Shown here one piece after another: positions 16,037 through 31,251 of a stretch of 64,000 nucleotides of DNA (positions within the stretch are counted from its first letter, which is position 1; each line of letters starts with the position of its first letter). The DNA is from Thioalkalivibrio versutus (lineage in GTDB: Bacteria; Pseudomonadota; Gammaproteobacteria; Ectothiorhodospirales; Ectothiorhodospiraceae): contig NZ_MVAR01000014.1 of assembly GCF_001999325.1 (NCBI RefSeq), positions 23,526 through 87,525 of the forward strand, in the 5' to 3' direction. Position numbers and translations under genes: made by a program. A model generated the notes under the pieces. That model ran no database searches and was not told where the DNA came from. It saw nothing but the letters and a program-made list of their open reading frames with translations.

Positions 16037-17198
16037 GCGCCACCCCTGGCGTCTTGCGTGGGCCGACGATCACCGCCGCCTGCAACCCCGCGCGCCCATA
16101 GCGCGCCATGCGCTCGAAGTCCGCGCGCGCGATCGGCATGTTTACCGAATCCAGCGCGCGCTCGCCCTGCTCGGTATCCACGAACGGGTCGTGCACGTAG
16201 ACAAAACGCTCGTCGAACCCGGTGACCGTGACCCAGTGCGGGAAGCGCTCGGTGTACAGCCGCACGCTGCTGATCAGCACCACCGGCACCCCGCCCTCGG
16301 CAGAGCGTGCCGCCAGCTGGGCCACGTTCACCGGACCGTGCACCACGGGGACCCCGAGCTGCTCCAGCTCCTCGATCATCTCTTCCTGCACCAGCTGCAT
16401 GACTTCCTTTTTCTCCACGCTGCGCACCGAATCGGCAAACGCCACGCCGCGATCGCGCACCAGCAGTTCCACCTCGAACCCGCGATGGGCGGCCGCCAGC
16501 GCCAGCCCGTAGGGACCGCAACCGCCGTGGCCGGAGGTCATGAAGATGGTAGTGGCGTCACGCCACAGGCGCAGTTCCAGGCGCCGGTCCAGCTTCAGGT
16601 CCGGGTCGATGGCGCGCATCGCCATCATCAGCGCGGCCGGGCCACAGGTGAACTCCAGCGTCTGCGCGTAGTACGGTGCGCGCACCAGCGCCGGATCGGG
16701 ACCGGGCGCCAGCGACTTCTGCAGCCGCAGCGCATCCATGTGGTCCTCGTAGTAATCATCGATGGTGCCGAAATCGCGATACCCCAGCCCACGGAACAAT
16801 GCCTGACTGGCCGCGTTGTCACGGCGCACCTCCAAGCGCAGATCGGTGCGCCCATGATCCCGCGCCACATCCTCCGCCGCCTCCACCAGGCGCCGCCCCA
16901 GGCCCCGGCCACGCGCACGCTCGCTGACCGCGATCGAGTACAGCCGCGCCAGCGACGTACCCCGGCTGAACAGCAGCATCACGTAGCCGAGCAGCCCCTC
17001 ACCGCCGGGCCCCTCCGCCACCAGCGTGGCCGCATGCCCGCGCGTGAGGAGGTAGCGAAACTGCCGCCGCGAGATGCGATCGACCTCGAACGCCGCCTGT
17101 TCCAGCGCCACCAGCGCCTCCAGATCCTCGAGCGTGGCGGGACGGATCGGGGGCGATTCGACTGCGGGCGCGACCCGTTGCTTGACGTGCTGGCTCAC
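16029..17198 (-). CDS. GNAT acetyltransferase fused to C39-like cysteine peptidase
   Basis: A 389-residue fusion. Residues about 18–165 form a GNAT domain with the acetyl-CoA motif RARGRGLGRRLVEAA and NxxSQALFRGLGY. Residues about 185–375 form a papain-like C39-type peptidase: catalytic Cys in EFTCGPAAL, His in FPHWVTVTGF and Asp in VYVHDPFVD. The GTG at 17198 is preceded by AGAGGAG. The gene overlaps the ATP-grasp ligase downstream, so the two are predicted to act together, perhaps in making, acetylating and trimming a peptide-like product. No transporter or obvious precursor peptide was found adjacent. Confidence 0.85.
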   Translation of the reverse strand: MSQHVKQRVAPAVESPPIRPATLEDLEALVALEQAAFEVDRISRRQFRYLLTRGHAATLVAEGPGGEGLLGYVMLLFSRGTSLARLYSIAVSERARGRGLGRRLVEAAEDVARDHGRTDLRLEVRRDNAASQALFRGLGYRDFGTIDDYYEDHMDALRLQKSLAPGPDPALVRAPYYAQTLEFTCGPAALMMAMRAIDPDLKLDRRLELRLWRDATTIFMTSGHGGCGPYGLALAAAHRGFEVELLVRDRGVAFADSVRSVEKKEVMQLVQEEMIEELEQLGVPVVHGPVNVAQLAARSAEGGVPVVLISSVRLYTERFPHWVTVTGFDERFVYVHDPFVDTEQGERALDSVNMPIARADFERMARYGRAGLQAAVIVGPRKTPGVAHA

Positions 17199-17293
17199 GC
17201 TCCTCTCCCGGCGGCTGCCCGATCTCCATCGTAGCGCAACCACCGCGTGCGAATAGCGCGTTGCAACGGGAATGCTTGCCGAGGTCGCGGCCG

Positions 17294-17965
17294 CTACAAA
17301 CCCAGCGCGCCGGCCAGCTCGTCCAGGTCCCGGATGGTAGCGGTGGGTTCCCCGCCCCAGGGATCGAACAGCCCCTGCCCCGCCCGGTCGAGCCAGGCCG
17401 TGCGCATACCCGCGGCCTGCGCGCCGATCACGTCAAACGGGTTGCCCGAGATCAGCCAGGCAGCCATCGGCAATACATTCGCCCGCTGGAGGAAATGCCG
17501 GTACACCCGTGGATCCGGCTTGAAACAGCCGATCTCGTCCACGCTGACGACATCCTCGAAGCGATCGTCCAGATCGGCGTGGCGCAGCAGCTCATCCACC
17601 GTCTCGGCCCTGCCGTTGCTGAATGCGAACAGGCGGTGGCCGTCCGCGCGCAGGCGATCCAGGGCCGGAGCCGCATCGGTAAAGGCGGGGAGCTGGCGAT
17701 AGCGCAGCAACAACGCCACCTCCTGCTCAGGGTCGAGCTCGATATCCAACGCCTGGCAGCAATAGCGCAGCGCCTGCTCGGTACAGGTATCGAAGTCCGC
17801 ATACGCCCCCATCAGCCCACGCCGGAAGGTGTATTCGAGCTGCTTCTCGCGCCAGGCACGCGCCAGCACAGGTGCCCGCTCGCCGATCCAGCCTTCGAGC
17901 GTCGCCGCAATCCCCTGCGTATCGATCAGCGTCCCGTACACATCGAACGCCAGTGTCTGTCGCAT
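17294..17965 (-). CDS. haloacid dehalogenase, type II
   Basis: The product is a 223-residue HAD hydrolase of the L-2-haloacid dehalogenase group, which hydrolyses (S)-2-haloacids to (R)-2-hydroxyacids. The nucleophile motif FDVYGTL (Asp about residue 8), SNGRAE, the Lys in CFKPDPRVY and the late motif SGNPFDVIGAQAAGM are all present. Three ATG codons stand in a row (17971, 17968, 17965). Only the last lies at proper distance (8 bases) from GGGAGG, so 17965 is preferred. In the absence of a nearby haloacid transporter or regulator, a housekeeping phosphatase-like role is possible. Confidence 0.85.
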   Translation of the reverse strand: MRQTLAFDVYGTLIDTQGIAATLEGWIGERAPVLARAWREKQLEYTFRRGLMGAYADFDTCTEQALRYCCQALDIELDPEQEVALLLRYRQLPAFTDAAPALDRLRADGHRLFAFSNGRAETVDELLRHADLDDRFEDVVSVDEIGCFKPDPRVYRHFLQRANVLPMAAWLISGNPFDVIGAQAAGMRTAWLDRAGQGLFDPWGGEPTATIRDLDELAGALGL

Positions 17966-18095
17966 CATCACCTCCCGGGAGCGGGAACCACCTGCTTCAT
18001 GCCGGCCACAATGGCGCCCTCTCGCACTACCATGCCAGTATGAGCAGACACCTTGCTCCGGCCATCGCCCACAGCGATGTCACGAGGATGATGAC

Positions 18096-18356
18096 ATGAA
18101 GATCAAAGACCTCATCGACGAAGCCGAGTCCCTACCCGTGGAGGACCGCGCCCTGGTAGTCGATTCTCTCCTGCGTAGCCTGAACCCGCCCGATGCGGGT
18201 GTAGACCGAAAATGGGCGGAAGTCTCCCGAAAACGCCTGGAAGAGATCCGGTCGGGCACGGTCGCGGCCATTCCGGGCGAGCAGGTCTTCGAGAAGATAT
18301 GGCACCGGTTTGAACGACGCTGTTCTGATCCTCGCCATCATGCACCTGCATCGTGA
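18096..18356 (+). CDS. addiction-module antitoxin-like protein, C-terminus altered
   Basis: The 86-residue product begins with a clear match to the short addiction-module component family (KDLIDEAESLPVEDRALVVDSLLRSL, shown here as KDLIDEAESLPVEDRALVVD), usually paired with a RelE/ParE toxin. Residues to about 70 (IPGEQVFEKIWHRF) fit the family. The last 16 residues are Arg/His/Pro-rich and come from reading into the remains of a toxin gene in another frame. This is therefore an orphan, probably with an abnormal tail. It lies alone between the dehalogenase and bolA. Confidence 0.7.
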   Translation: MKIKDLIDEAESLPVEDRALVVDSLLRSLNPPDAGVDRKWAEVSRKRLEEIRSGTVAAIPGEQVFEKIWHRFERRCSDPRHHAPAS

Positions 18357-18393
18357 TCCGGACTATTGGAAGACCCGCGCACCGGGCGCGTAA
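18319..18393 (+). pseudogene. 3' remnant of a RelE/ParE-type toxin gene
   Basis: In a frame different from the antitoxin, these bases encode AVLILAIMHLHRDPDYWKTR plus four residues and a stop. This resembles the conserved C-terminal end of ParE/RelE-like toxins (hydrophobic strand, His, then a DPxYW-like ending). Everything upstream of it in the toxin is missing, and the antitoxin coding region runs into it. A deletion joining the antitoxin end to the toxin end is the simplest explanation. Confidence 0.55.
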
Positions 18394-18508
18394 TCCCGGC
18401 CTTCCGGGCACGGCAGCCATGCGACCCACAGAGGATCTGGACATGCGTTGCCGACACGGCAGACTGGACATGTTGGTTGACCCACCATTCGAAGCACTGG
18501 AGTCGTCG

Positions 18509-18832
18509 ATGACCATGCAGGAGACCATTAGCCGGAAGCTGGAGGAACGCTTTGCGCCCGAGCATCTGGAGGTGGTGAACGAGAGCCACATGCACAACGT
18601 GCCGCCGGGCTCAGAGTCGCACTTCAAGGTAACCGTGGTATCCGAGGCCTTTCGCGACCAGAAGCTGATCGCGCGGCATCGTCTGGTGAACCAGGCCTTG
18701 GCCGACGAGCTGGCCGGCGGCATCCACGCCCTGGCGCTGCACACCCTGGACCCGGACCAGTGGTTCGAGCGCGCCGGAAAGGTCGCGGATTCCCCGCCCT
18801 GCATGGGTGGCGACGGCGGCGCGAAGGCCTGA
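18509..18832 (+). CDS. bolA: BolA family protein
   Basis: This 107-residue protein aligns along its full length with E. coli BolA (105). Features are LEVVNESHMHNVPPGSESHFKV, the invariant C-terminal His in IHALALHT, and the ending SPPCMG. BolA works with monothiol glutaredoxins in Fe–S metabolism and affects cell shape and stress responses. GGAG lies 7 bases before the chosen ATG. The longer open frame upstream runs over the toxin remnant and is unlikely to be translated. It is distinct from the IbaG/YrbA paralogue often found next to murA, which is absent there. Confidence 0.92.
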   Translation: MTMQETISRKLEERFAPEHLEVVNESHMHNVPPGSESHFKVTVVSEAFRDQKLIARHRLVNQALADELAGGIHALALHTLDPDQWFERAGKVADSPPCMGGDGGAKA

Positions 18833-20036
18833 GGTCTTGTCGGTCACTGCCACCCCCACGGCCCACTCGGCCGTGGACGCCATTCTGCGCGCGCGGCTGG
18901 AATCCCCCGGGCTGATGGACCTGCTCGGCCAGATCGAGGCGAGCCTGAACGCGGCGGCCTCGCACCCGCCGCTCGCGGGTGTCTCCGAGCACCTGGGCCC
19001 GGACCGCCATATCGTGCTGTGGCTCATCGACGGCTTTGCCGCCCGTTACCGCCGCCACACGCCGCTGTTGGGCGCGGACCACGTGACCGATCTGGAGACT
19101 GTGTTTCCCAGCACTACGGCCACCGCGATCACCAGCATCCTGACCGGGCGCCACCCCGCACGGCATGGCCTGCTCGGCTGGCATACCCGCCTGGCGGCCG
19201 CCGAACGCACCCTTACGGTACTGATGGGCCAGGAGCGCGGCGCCGACGACCACCCGGCCACGCTCGGCTACCGCGAGCTGACCGGCCGCGTGCAGCCCGA
19301 CCGCCTGGGCGACCGGCTTGACTGCGGCATGACCTTCATCGGCCCGGAATGGATCGGCGGCACGCCCTACAACCGCATGATGAGCCGCGGCGCCGACTTC
19401 ATTGGCTTCGAGGACCTCTCCGAGCTGCCGGCGCGGGTGGCCGCGCATGTGAACGCGACGCCGGGACCCCACTTCACCTACGTCTACTGGTCGGAGCTGG
19501 ACCATCTGGGCCACGAATACGGCCCGGACAGCCCGGAGGTGGAGCGCCACCTGAAACAGCTGGACCTGGCCTACACCGCCACCTGCGCGCAGATCCAGCG
19601 TCAGGAAAGCGTGTTCCTGACCACCGCCGACCACGGCATGCGCACGGTCGAACGCCGCCTGGACCTCCGCGAGCATCCGGCGGTACAGGCCTGCCTGCGC
19701 CACCGTCTGACCGGCGAGCCACGCGCCGCCCTCGCCCACATCCGAACCGGACAGCACGCTGACTTCCTGCAGGCACTGGAGCGGGCGTTCGGTGACGACG
19801 TCCTGGCCATCCCGCAGGCCGAGTGGCTGGGCCACGGGACCCTCGGCCCCGAGCCGCAACACCCGGAACTGCGCGCGCGGGCCGGCGACTACCTGCTGCT
19901 GCCGGTCGAGGACGCCTACCTGGTGGACCCGCCGGCCGATGACGAGGGGCCGTTCTTTGTTGGCGCCCACGGCGGCCTGTCCCCGGAGGAACGGCATATT
20001 CCCCTGTTTCTTCGGAATATCGGCCAGTCGCGGTAA
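18807..20036 (+). CDS. type I phosphodiesterase/nucleotide pyrophosphatase family protein
   Basis: A 409-residue alkaline-phosphatase-superfamily protein. Metal ligands and nucleophile are recognisable: LIDGFA (Asp, about 75), the Thr nucleophile region FPSTTATAITSILTGRHPARHG (shown shortened: FPSTTATAITS, about 102), SELDHLGHEYG (about 232) and TTADHGM (about 274), plus a late His in FVGAHGGLS. Such enzymes cleave phosphodiester or pyrophosphate bonds. There is no obvious signal peptide. The GTG at 18807 overlaps bolA by 26 bases; a TTG near 18837 would avoid the overlap. Substrate unknown. Confidence 0.82.
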   Translation: MATAARRPEVLSVTATPTAHSAVDAILRARLESPGLMDLLGQIEASLNAAASHPPLAGVSEHLGPDRHIVLWLIDGFAARYRRHTPLLGADHVTDLETVFPSTTATAITSILTGRHPARHGLLGWHTRLAAAERTLTVLMGQERGADDHPATLGYRELTGRVQPDRLGDRLDCGMTFIGPEWIGGTPYNRMMSRGADFIGFEDLSELPARVAAHVNATPGPHFTYVYWSELDHLGHEYGPDSPEVERHLKQLDLAYTATCAQIQRQESVFLTTADHGMRTVERRLDLREHPAVQACLRHRLTGEPRAALAHIRTGQHADFLQALERAFGDDVLAIPQAEWLGHGTLGPEPQHPELRARAGDYLLLPVEDAYLVDPPADDEGPFFVGAHGGLSPEERHIPLFLRNIGQSR

Positions 20037-20100
20037 ACTGCCGGGTTCTGTGCCGGTCAAACCGACTGGCGCTGGCTAAACAAGACTGTCCCGAGACCCC

Positions 20101-20403
20101 ATGAACGACACCACCGACCAGACCTACAACAACGCCGCCCAGCACCTGATCGAGCTGGCCAACCGCCTGGCGGATGACGGCCAGGCCGACGAGACCGGTG
20201 ATGTTGCCGACGGCCTGCTGGCCGGTGCGATCCACTTCTGGCTGTACAGCCGCCAACCGTGCGGCGACCCGTTGTGCGAGGACTGCGCCCCGTTCGCGGA
20301 TGCCGAGAGCCGGCTGGCCATGCTGCACGAACTGATCGACGAACTGGCCCGCGACAGCGACTACTTCCACTCCACCACCGACAGCACCGTCGGCCACGCC
20401 TGA
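20101..20403 (+). CDS. small hypothetical protein with a Cys-rich motif
   Basis: This is a 100-residue acidic, mostly helical protein that I do not recognise. It contains CGDPLCEDC (about residues 57–65), which could bind a metal, and ends DYFHSTTDSTVGHA. It lies between the phosphodiesterase and lhr on the same strand, with 64 and 24 bases of spacing. Codon use matches the neighbours and the frame is open throughout, which supports it being real. No function is proposed. Confidence 0.65.
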   Translation: MNDTTDQTYNNAAQHLIELANRLADDGQADETGDVADGLLAGAIHFWLYSRQPCGDPLCEDCAPFADAESRLAMLHELIDELARDSDYFHSTTDSTVGHA

Positions 20404-20427
20404 CCCGCCAGCTCGGGGCCCCAGCCG

Positions 20428-24957
<4,530 letters not shown>

Positions 24958-24991
24958 GACGCCGCACCGGGAAAGGGCCAGGAAAGGCTTT

Positions 24992-25375
24992 TCACCGCAG
25001 AGGGCACGGGAGGCCACGGAAAAATGCGCGGGGCTGTCAGGGGCTACCGCCGCTCTTGCGCACCGGCCCGGCAGCGCCCCCTTGTCATCCCGGAAACCGC
25101 GCAGCGGTTATCCGGGATCTTCGCGTTGTGGCCCGGCCGAACGTGGGGGGCAGGACTTGCGTCGGAAATCCCGGCTCTTCGCTTCCCTGCGCTGCGGCCG
25201 GGATGACCTCCGGTTTACCAGTTTCGGGAAAGGGTGAACGAAAACCGGGCCTGGCACCCCACCTTCACCCGATCTCGCCGCGTCTTCCGCGAGGGCAAGA
25301 CCCCTTTACGATGCGCTTAGGCCGTTCCGGAAACCACTCCGCGCATTTCTCCGTGCCCTCTGTGGTGCAACCAAA
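24992..25375. repeat. nested intergenic repeats in the 440-base lhr–hisC gap
   Basis: No gene is seen here. The outer pair is an inverted repeat: around 24995–25028 the sequence reads CACCGCAGAGGGCACGGGAG, and around 25341–25370 the complement of a similar motif (CTCCGTGCCCTCTGTGGTG) appears. This is the widespread dispersed motif found between genes of many proteobacteria. Inside lies a second element, 25084–25207, bounded by GTCATCCCGG and its exact complement CCGGGATGAC. Convergent transcription of lhr and hisC ends here, so the region may serve as a transcription stop, but no clear U-run is present. Confidence 0.7.
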
Positions 25376-25397
25376 AGGCGTGGCGCCGGAAAAAACG

Positions 25398-26492
25398 TCA
25401 GGCGGCGAGGGCCTGCCCGAGCGCGGCGAGGAAGGCGTCGTTTTCGTCGGGGCGACCGACGGTCACGCGCAGACAGTCCGCGAGAAGCGGATGCGCCCGG
25501 CCGACGTCCTTGATCAGGATGCCAGCGTCGCGCAGGGCGGCGAAGGTCGCATGCCCCGCCCCGGCGCGTACCCGGAACAGGATGAAATTCGCCTGGCTGG
25601 GGAAGACCTGCTCGACCCCCGTCGTCGCGGTCAGACGCTCGCTCAGGCGGTCGCGTTCCTCGACGATTCCGCGCGCCTGCGCGTCCAGCGCCTCGCGGTG
25701 CTCCAGGGCGAAGGCCACCGAGCGCTGGGTCAGGGTGTTGATGTTGTATGGCAGACGCAGGCGATCCAGCGCATCGATCCACGCCGGCGTGCCTGCCAGA
25801 TAGCCAAGCCGAGCGCCGGCCAGCCCCAGCTTGGAGACCGTGCGCATCACCATCAGGCCGTCATCCTCGCCGACGCGCGGAAGGAAGCTGTGCGCCGCGA
25901 ACGGGGCGTAGGCCTCATCGACCACCGTGACCCCGGGGCTCTCGTCGACGATGGCCTGTACGGTCGCGGCATCGTCCAGCGTCCCGGTGGGATTGTTCGG
26001 GTAGGCGAGGAACACCAGCGCCGGGTTGTGCTCGGCCATCGCCGCGCGCATCGCGTCGAGGTCCAGGGTGAAGTCCGCGTTCAGGGGGACACCGATGAAC
26101 GGCACCCCCAGCGCTCGGGCCAACACGCCATACATCACGAAGGTCGGCTCCGGCGCCAGCACCGGACGCCCGGAACCCGCCACCGCCGTGATCAGGATCT
26201 GGATGAGTTCGTCGGAGCCATTGCCGAACAACAGTCCGGCGGCCTCGGGCACGCCGTGGGCGGCGCGCACCTGAGCGGCCAGACCCAGTGCCTGGGCGTC
26301 GGGATAGCGGTTCAGCTGCGGATCACGCAGGGCCGCCAGCCAGGCGTCTTCCAGCTCCCCCGGCCAGGGATGCGGGTTTTCCATCGCGTCCAGCTTGATC
26401 AGGCCGGTCGCGTCGGCCACCTGGTAGGCCGGCTGCGCCAGCACCTCCGGGCGCATCAGGGCGTCCGGGGTCCGGGTCGCGCGGGCGGTCAT
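25398..26492 (-). CDS. hisC: histidinol-phosphate aminotransferase
   Basis: The product is a 364-residue fold-type I PLP aminotransferase that converts imidazole-acetol phosphate and glutamate to histidinol phosphate in histidine synthesis. Recognisable are [30 protein letters not shown], the Asp of VVDEAYAPF, and the PLP lysine in [16 protein letters not shown] (about residue 220). The start overlaps the hisD stop (TGATG). It is the last gene of a hisG–DAHP synthase–hisD–hisC run and terminates in the repeat-rich gap shared with lhr. Confidence 0.95.
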   Translation of the reverse strand: MTARATRTPDALMRPEVLAQPAYQVADATGLIKLDAMENPHPWPGELEDAWLAALRDPQLNRYPDAQALGLAAQVRAAHGVPEAAGLLFGNGSDELIQILITAVAGSGRPVLAPEPTFVMYGVLARALGVPFIGVPLNADFTLDLDAMRAAMAEHNPALVFLAYPNNPTGTLDDAATVQAIVDESPGVTVVDEAYAPFAAHSFLPRVGEDDGLMVMRTVSKLGLAGARLGYLAGTPAWIDALDRLRLPYNINTLTQRSVAFALEHREALDAQARGIVEERDRLSERLTATTGVEQVFPSQANFILFRVRAGAGHATFAALRDAGILIKDVGRAHPLLADCLRVTVGRPDENDAFLAALGQALAA

Positions 26493-27790
26493 CGACTGCG
26501 CAGTTCGGCGGAGCGCGCGTGGGCGGTCAGGCCCTCGCCGTGGGCCAGCGCCGCGGCGGTCTCGCCCAGCTTGGCCGCACCTTCGGCCGAGCAGTGGATG
26601 ATGCTCGAACGCTTCTGGAAGTCGTACACGCCCAGCGGCGAGGAGAAGCGCGCGGTACGCGAGGTCGGCAGCACGTGGTTGGGGCCAGCGCAGTAGTCGC
26701 CCAGGGCCTCGGAGGTATAGCGGCCCATGAAGATCGCGCCGGCGTGGCGCAGCCCGGCATCCAGCATCGCCTGCGGGTCGGCCACCGACAGCTCCAGGTG
26801 CTCCGGGGCGATGCGGTTGGCGACCGCGACGGCCTCGGCCGAGTCGCGCACCTTCACCAGCGCGCCGCGCTTGTCGAGGCTGGTGCGGATGATCTCGGCG
26901 CGCGGCATCTCCTCCAGCAGGCGGTCCATGGCCTCGGCCACGCGATCCAGGAACGCATCGTCCCAGGACAGCAGGATGGACTGGGCCTGCTCGTCGTGCT
27001 CGGCCTGGGAGAACAGGTCGGCCGCGATCCAGTCGGGGTCGGTCTCGCCGTCGCAGACCACCAGGATCTCGGACGGACCGGCGATCATGTCGATGCCGAC
27101 GGTGCCGAACACCTCGCGCTTGGCCGCAGCCACGAAGATATTGCCGGGACCAACGATCTTGTCCACCGCCGGGATCGTCTGGGTGCCATAGGCCAACGCG
27201 GCCACGGCCTGGGCGCCCCCCACGGTAAACACGCGATCCACGCCGGCCACGGCGGCTGCGGCCAGCACCAGATCGTTCAGCTCACCGCCCGGGGCGGGCA
27301 CGACCATGACCAGCAACTCGACGCCGGCGACCTTGGCCGGGATGGCGTTCATCAGCACGGAGGACGGATAGGCCGCCTTGCCCCCGGGGACGTACAGGCC
27401 CACCGAGTCCAGCGCGGTCACGCGCTGGCCGAGAACGGTGCCGTCCTCGTCGGTGAAATCCCAGTCCCGCATGAGCTGGTGCTCGGCATAGCGACGGATG
27501 CGTGCGCTGGCCATCTCCAGGGCCTTGCGCTGCTCCGCCGGGATCGACTCCAGGGCGGCCTGCAAGCGGTCGTGGGGGATCTCAAGATCGGAGACTGCGG
27601 CACGGTCGAGCCGGTCGAACTTGGCGGTGTAGCGCAACACCGCGGCATCGCCCTCGGTGCGCACCGCGCCAAGGATCTCGTCCACCGCGTCCCGCACGCC
27701 GGTGTCGGCAACGGATTCCCAGGACAGCAGGTTCTCCAGGGCCTGATCGAAATCGGGCTGCTGGGTATCGAGTCGGGCAATGGATGGCAT
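26489..27790 (-). CDS. hisD: histidinol dehydrogenase
   Basis: The 433-residue product performs the last two steps of histidine synthesis, oxidising L-histidinol to L-histidine with NAD and zinc. Family segments visible include [55 protein letters not shown], the catalytic Glu/His segment RIAPEHLEL and [23 protein letters not shown] (shown here as [16 protein letters not shown]). It follows the DAHP synthase gene after 14 bases and overlaps hisC. Confidence 0.96.
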   Translation of the reverse strand: MPSIARLDTQQPDFDQALENLLSWESVADTGVRDAVDEILGAVRTEGDAAVLRYTAKFDRLDRAAVSDLEIPHDRLQAALESIPAEQRKALEMASARIRRYAEHQLMRDWDFTDEDGTVLGQRVTALDSVGLYVPGGKAAYPSSVLMNAIPAKVAGVELLVMVVPAPGGELNDLVLAAAAVAGVDRVFTVGGAQAVAALAYGTQTIPAVDKIVGPGNIFVAAAKREVFGTVGIDMIAGPSEILVVCDGETDPDWIAADLFSQAEHDEQAQSILLSWDDAFLDRVAEAMDRLLEEMPRAEIIRTSLDKRGALVKVRDSAEAVAVANRIAPEHLELSVADPQAMLDAGLRHAGAIFMGRYTSEALGDYCAGPNHVLPTSRTARFSSPLGVYDFQKRSSIIHCSAEGAAKLGETAAALAHGEGLTAHARSAELRSR

Positions 27791-27804
27791 GTCGGGCTCC
27801 TCGT

Positions 27805-28872
27805 TCAGGCGGGTACGGCAGCCTTGCGGCGCGCGCGCACGGCATCGGCCAGCAGGCGCAGGGTGGCCTCGCTGTCGTCCCAGCCCATGCAGGCATCGGT
27901 GATGCTCTGGCCATATTGCAGCGGCTTGCCGGGCAGGATGTCCTGGCGACCACCGGTCAGGTGGCTCTCCAGCATCACGCCCATAATGCGCCGATCGCCG
28001 CCGGCAATCTGTTCGCCCAGCACACGCGCGACCTCGATCTGCTGCTTCGGGTCCTTGCGGCTGTTGGCGTGACTGCAGTCCACCATCACCGACTCCGGCA
28101 GCTCGGCCATGCGCAGTTCCTTGCAGGCCTCTTCGATGCTCGCGGCGTCGTAGTTCGGCTGCTTCCCGCCGCGCAGGATGATGTGGCAGTCGTCGTTGCC
28201 GGTGGTGGAGAAGATTGCCGAGCGGCCCGACTTGGTCACCGACAGGAAGTGATGCGGGCGCGAGGCAGAACGGATCGCGTCGATCGCCACGCGCAGGCTG
28301 CCATCGGTGGAGTTCTTGAAGCCCACCGGGCAGGACAGACCGGAGGCCAGCTCGCGGTGCACCTGGCTTTCGGTGGTGCGCGCACCAATCGCGCCCCAGG
28401 CGACCAGGTCCGCGATGTACTGCGGGCTGATCAGGTCGAGGTATTCGGTGGCCGCCGGCATGCCCTTCACCGCCAGATCGCGCAGCAGTCCGCGCGCCAC
28501 GCGCAGGCCCTTGTTGATATGGAAGCTGCCATCCAGATCGGGGTCATTGATCAGACCCTTCCAGCCAACCGTGGTACGCGGCTTTTCGAAGTACACCCGC
28601 ATCACGATATGCAGCGCGTCGGAGAGCTCCTCGCGCAGGGTCTTCAGGTGATCGGCATAGTCCAGCGCGGCGTCCACGTCGTGGATCGAGCAGGGGCCGA
28701 CGATCACCTGCAGGCGGTCATCCTCGCCGCGCAGGATGCGATGGCAGGCCTGGCGGGCCTCGAACACGGTGTTGGCCGCCGCATCGGTGATCGGCAGTTC
28801 ATCGCGTACGGTGTCCGGGGCGGACACCTCCTGGATTTCGCGGATTCGCAGGTCGTCGGTATCGGCGGTCAT
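27805..28872 (-). CDS. class I (AroF/G/H-type) DAHP synthase
   Basis: This is a 355-residue 3-deoxy-7-phosphoheptulonate synthase, condensing phosphoenolpyruvate and erythrose 4-phosphate at the entry to aromatic synthesis. It matches the E. coli AroG group: VGPCSIHD with the metal Cys, [20 protein letters not shown] (active site), [23 protein letters not shown] (metal His), MLESHL (metal Glu) and DACMGWDD (metal Asp). Which feedback inhibitor it responds to cannot be assigned safely. It is inserted between hisG (11 bases) and hisD (14 bases), so it is probably co-expressed with histidine genes, an unusual pairing. Confidence 0.95.
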   Translation of the reverse strand: MTADTDDLRIREIQEVSAPDTVRDELPITDAAANTVFEARQACHRILRGEDDRLQVIVGPCSIHDVDAALDYADHLKTLREELSDALHIVMRVYFEKPRTTVGWKGLINDPDLDGSFHINKGLRVARGLLRDLAVKGMPAATEYLDLISPQYIADLVAWGAIGARTTESQVHRELASGLSCPVGFKNSTDGSLRVAIDAIRSASRPHHFLSVTKSGRSAIFSTTGNDDCHIILRGGKQPNYDAASIEEACKELRMAELPESVMVDCSHANSRKDPKQQIEVARVLGEQIAGGDRRIMGVMLESHLTGGRQDILPGKPLQYGQSITDACMGWDDSEATLRLLADAVRARRKAAVPA

Positions 28873-28883
28873 GGTGTTCTCGA

Positions 28884-29534
28884 TTACGTCGTCGCGGGGG
28901 TGACGGCCTCCCGCAGGCCCTCGATGAGATTTTGAATGGTTCTATGTCGCATCTTCATGGCTGCCTGGTTCACGATCAACCGGGAACTAATGGGGGTAAT
29001 CAGTTCCAGCGGTTCCAGGCCGTTGGCCTTGAGGGTGTTGCCGGTATCCACCAGGTCGACGATGTAGTCGGCCAGGCCCACCAGCGGTGCCAGTTCCATC
29101 GAGCCGTAGAGCTTGATGATATCGACCTGGCGGCCCTGCTGGGCAAAGTAGTTCTGCGTGATGTTCACAAACTTGGTGGCGATGCGCAGGCGTTGCTGCG
29201 GGTCCGGTTGCTGGCCCGGGCGCCCCGCCAGCATCAGGCGACACTCGGCGATATGCAGATCCAGCGGTTCGTACAGCCCGGCCGCGCCGTGCTCCATCAG
29301 CACGTCCTTGCCGGCCACGCCGATGGACGCCGCGCCGTGCTGCACGTAGGTGGGCACGTCGGTCGCGCGCACCACCACGATCTTCACATCCTCGCGGTTG
29401 GTGTCGAGGATCAGCTTGCGCGTCTCGTCCGGATCCTCCAGCAACTCGATCCCGGCGCTGGAAAGCAGCGGCAGGGTGTCCTTGAGGATGCGGCCCTTGG
29501 ACAGGGCGATGGTCAGGGCGTTGGGATCCATCAT
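28884..29534 (-). CDS. hisG: ATP phosphoribosyltransferase, short form (HisG_S)
   Basis: The product has 216 residues, the short HisG form that lacks the C-terminal regulatory domain and needs the HisZ partner for activity and histidine feedback. It catalyses the first step of histidine synthesis from ATP and PRPP. Motifs include [15 protein letters not shown] near the N-terminus, [21 protein letters not shown] and [16 protein letters not shown] with the PRPP loop. No hisZ is in the window and must lie elsewhere. Two adjacent ATGs (29534, 29531) make the exact start uncertain. It lies 38 bases after murA. Confidence 0.95.
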   Translation of the reverse strand: MMDPNALTIALSKGRILKDTLPLLSSAGIELLEDPDETRKLILDTNREDVKIVVVRATDVPTYVQHGAASIGVAGKDVLMEHGAAGLYEPLDLHIAECRLMLAGRPGQQPDPQQRLRIATKFVNITQNYFAQQGRQVDIIKLYGSMELAPLVGLADYIVDLVDTGNTLKANGLEPLELITPISSRLIVNQAAMKMRHRTIQNLIEGLREAVTPATT

Positions 29535-29572
29535 GGGTCAGGCGTTCGTCCGGTTCCGTGTGAGTCGCGGCA

Positions 29573-31247
<1,675 letters not shown>

Positions 31248-31251
<4 letters not shown>

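Noticed and set aside
17829..18095. Longer N-terminus of the antitoxin-like gene
   Set aside because: It would overlap the divergent dehalogenase gene and extend far beyond the family length; the ATG at 18096 matches the family start.
18624..20060. 478-codon minus-strand open frame
   Set aside because: It lies antisense to bolA and the phosphodiesterase, both with recognisable motifs.
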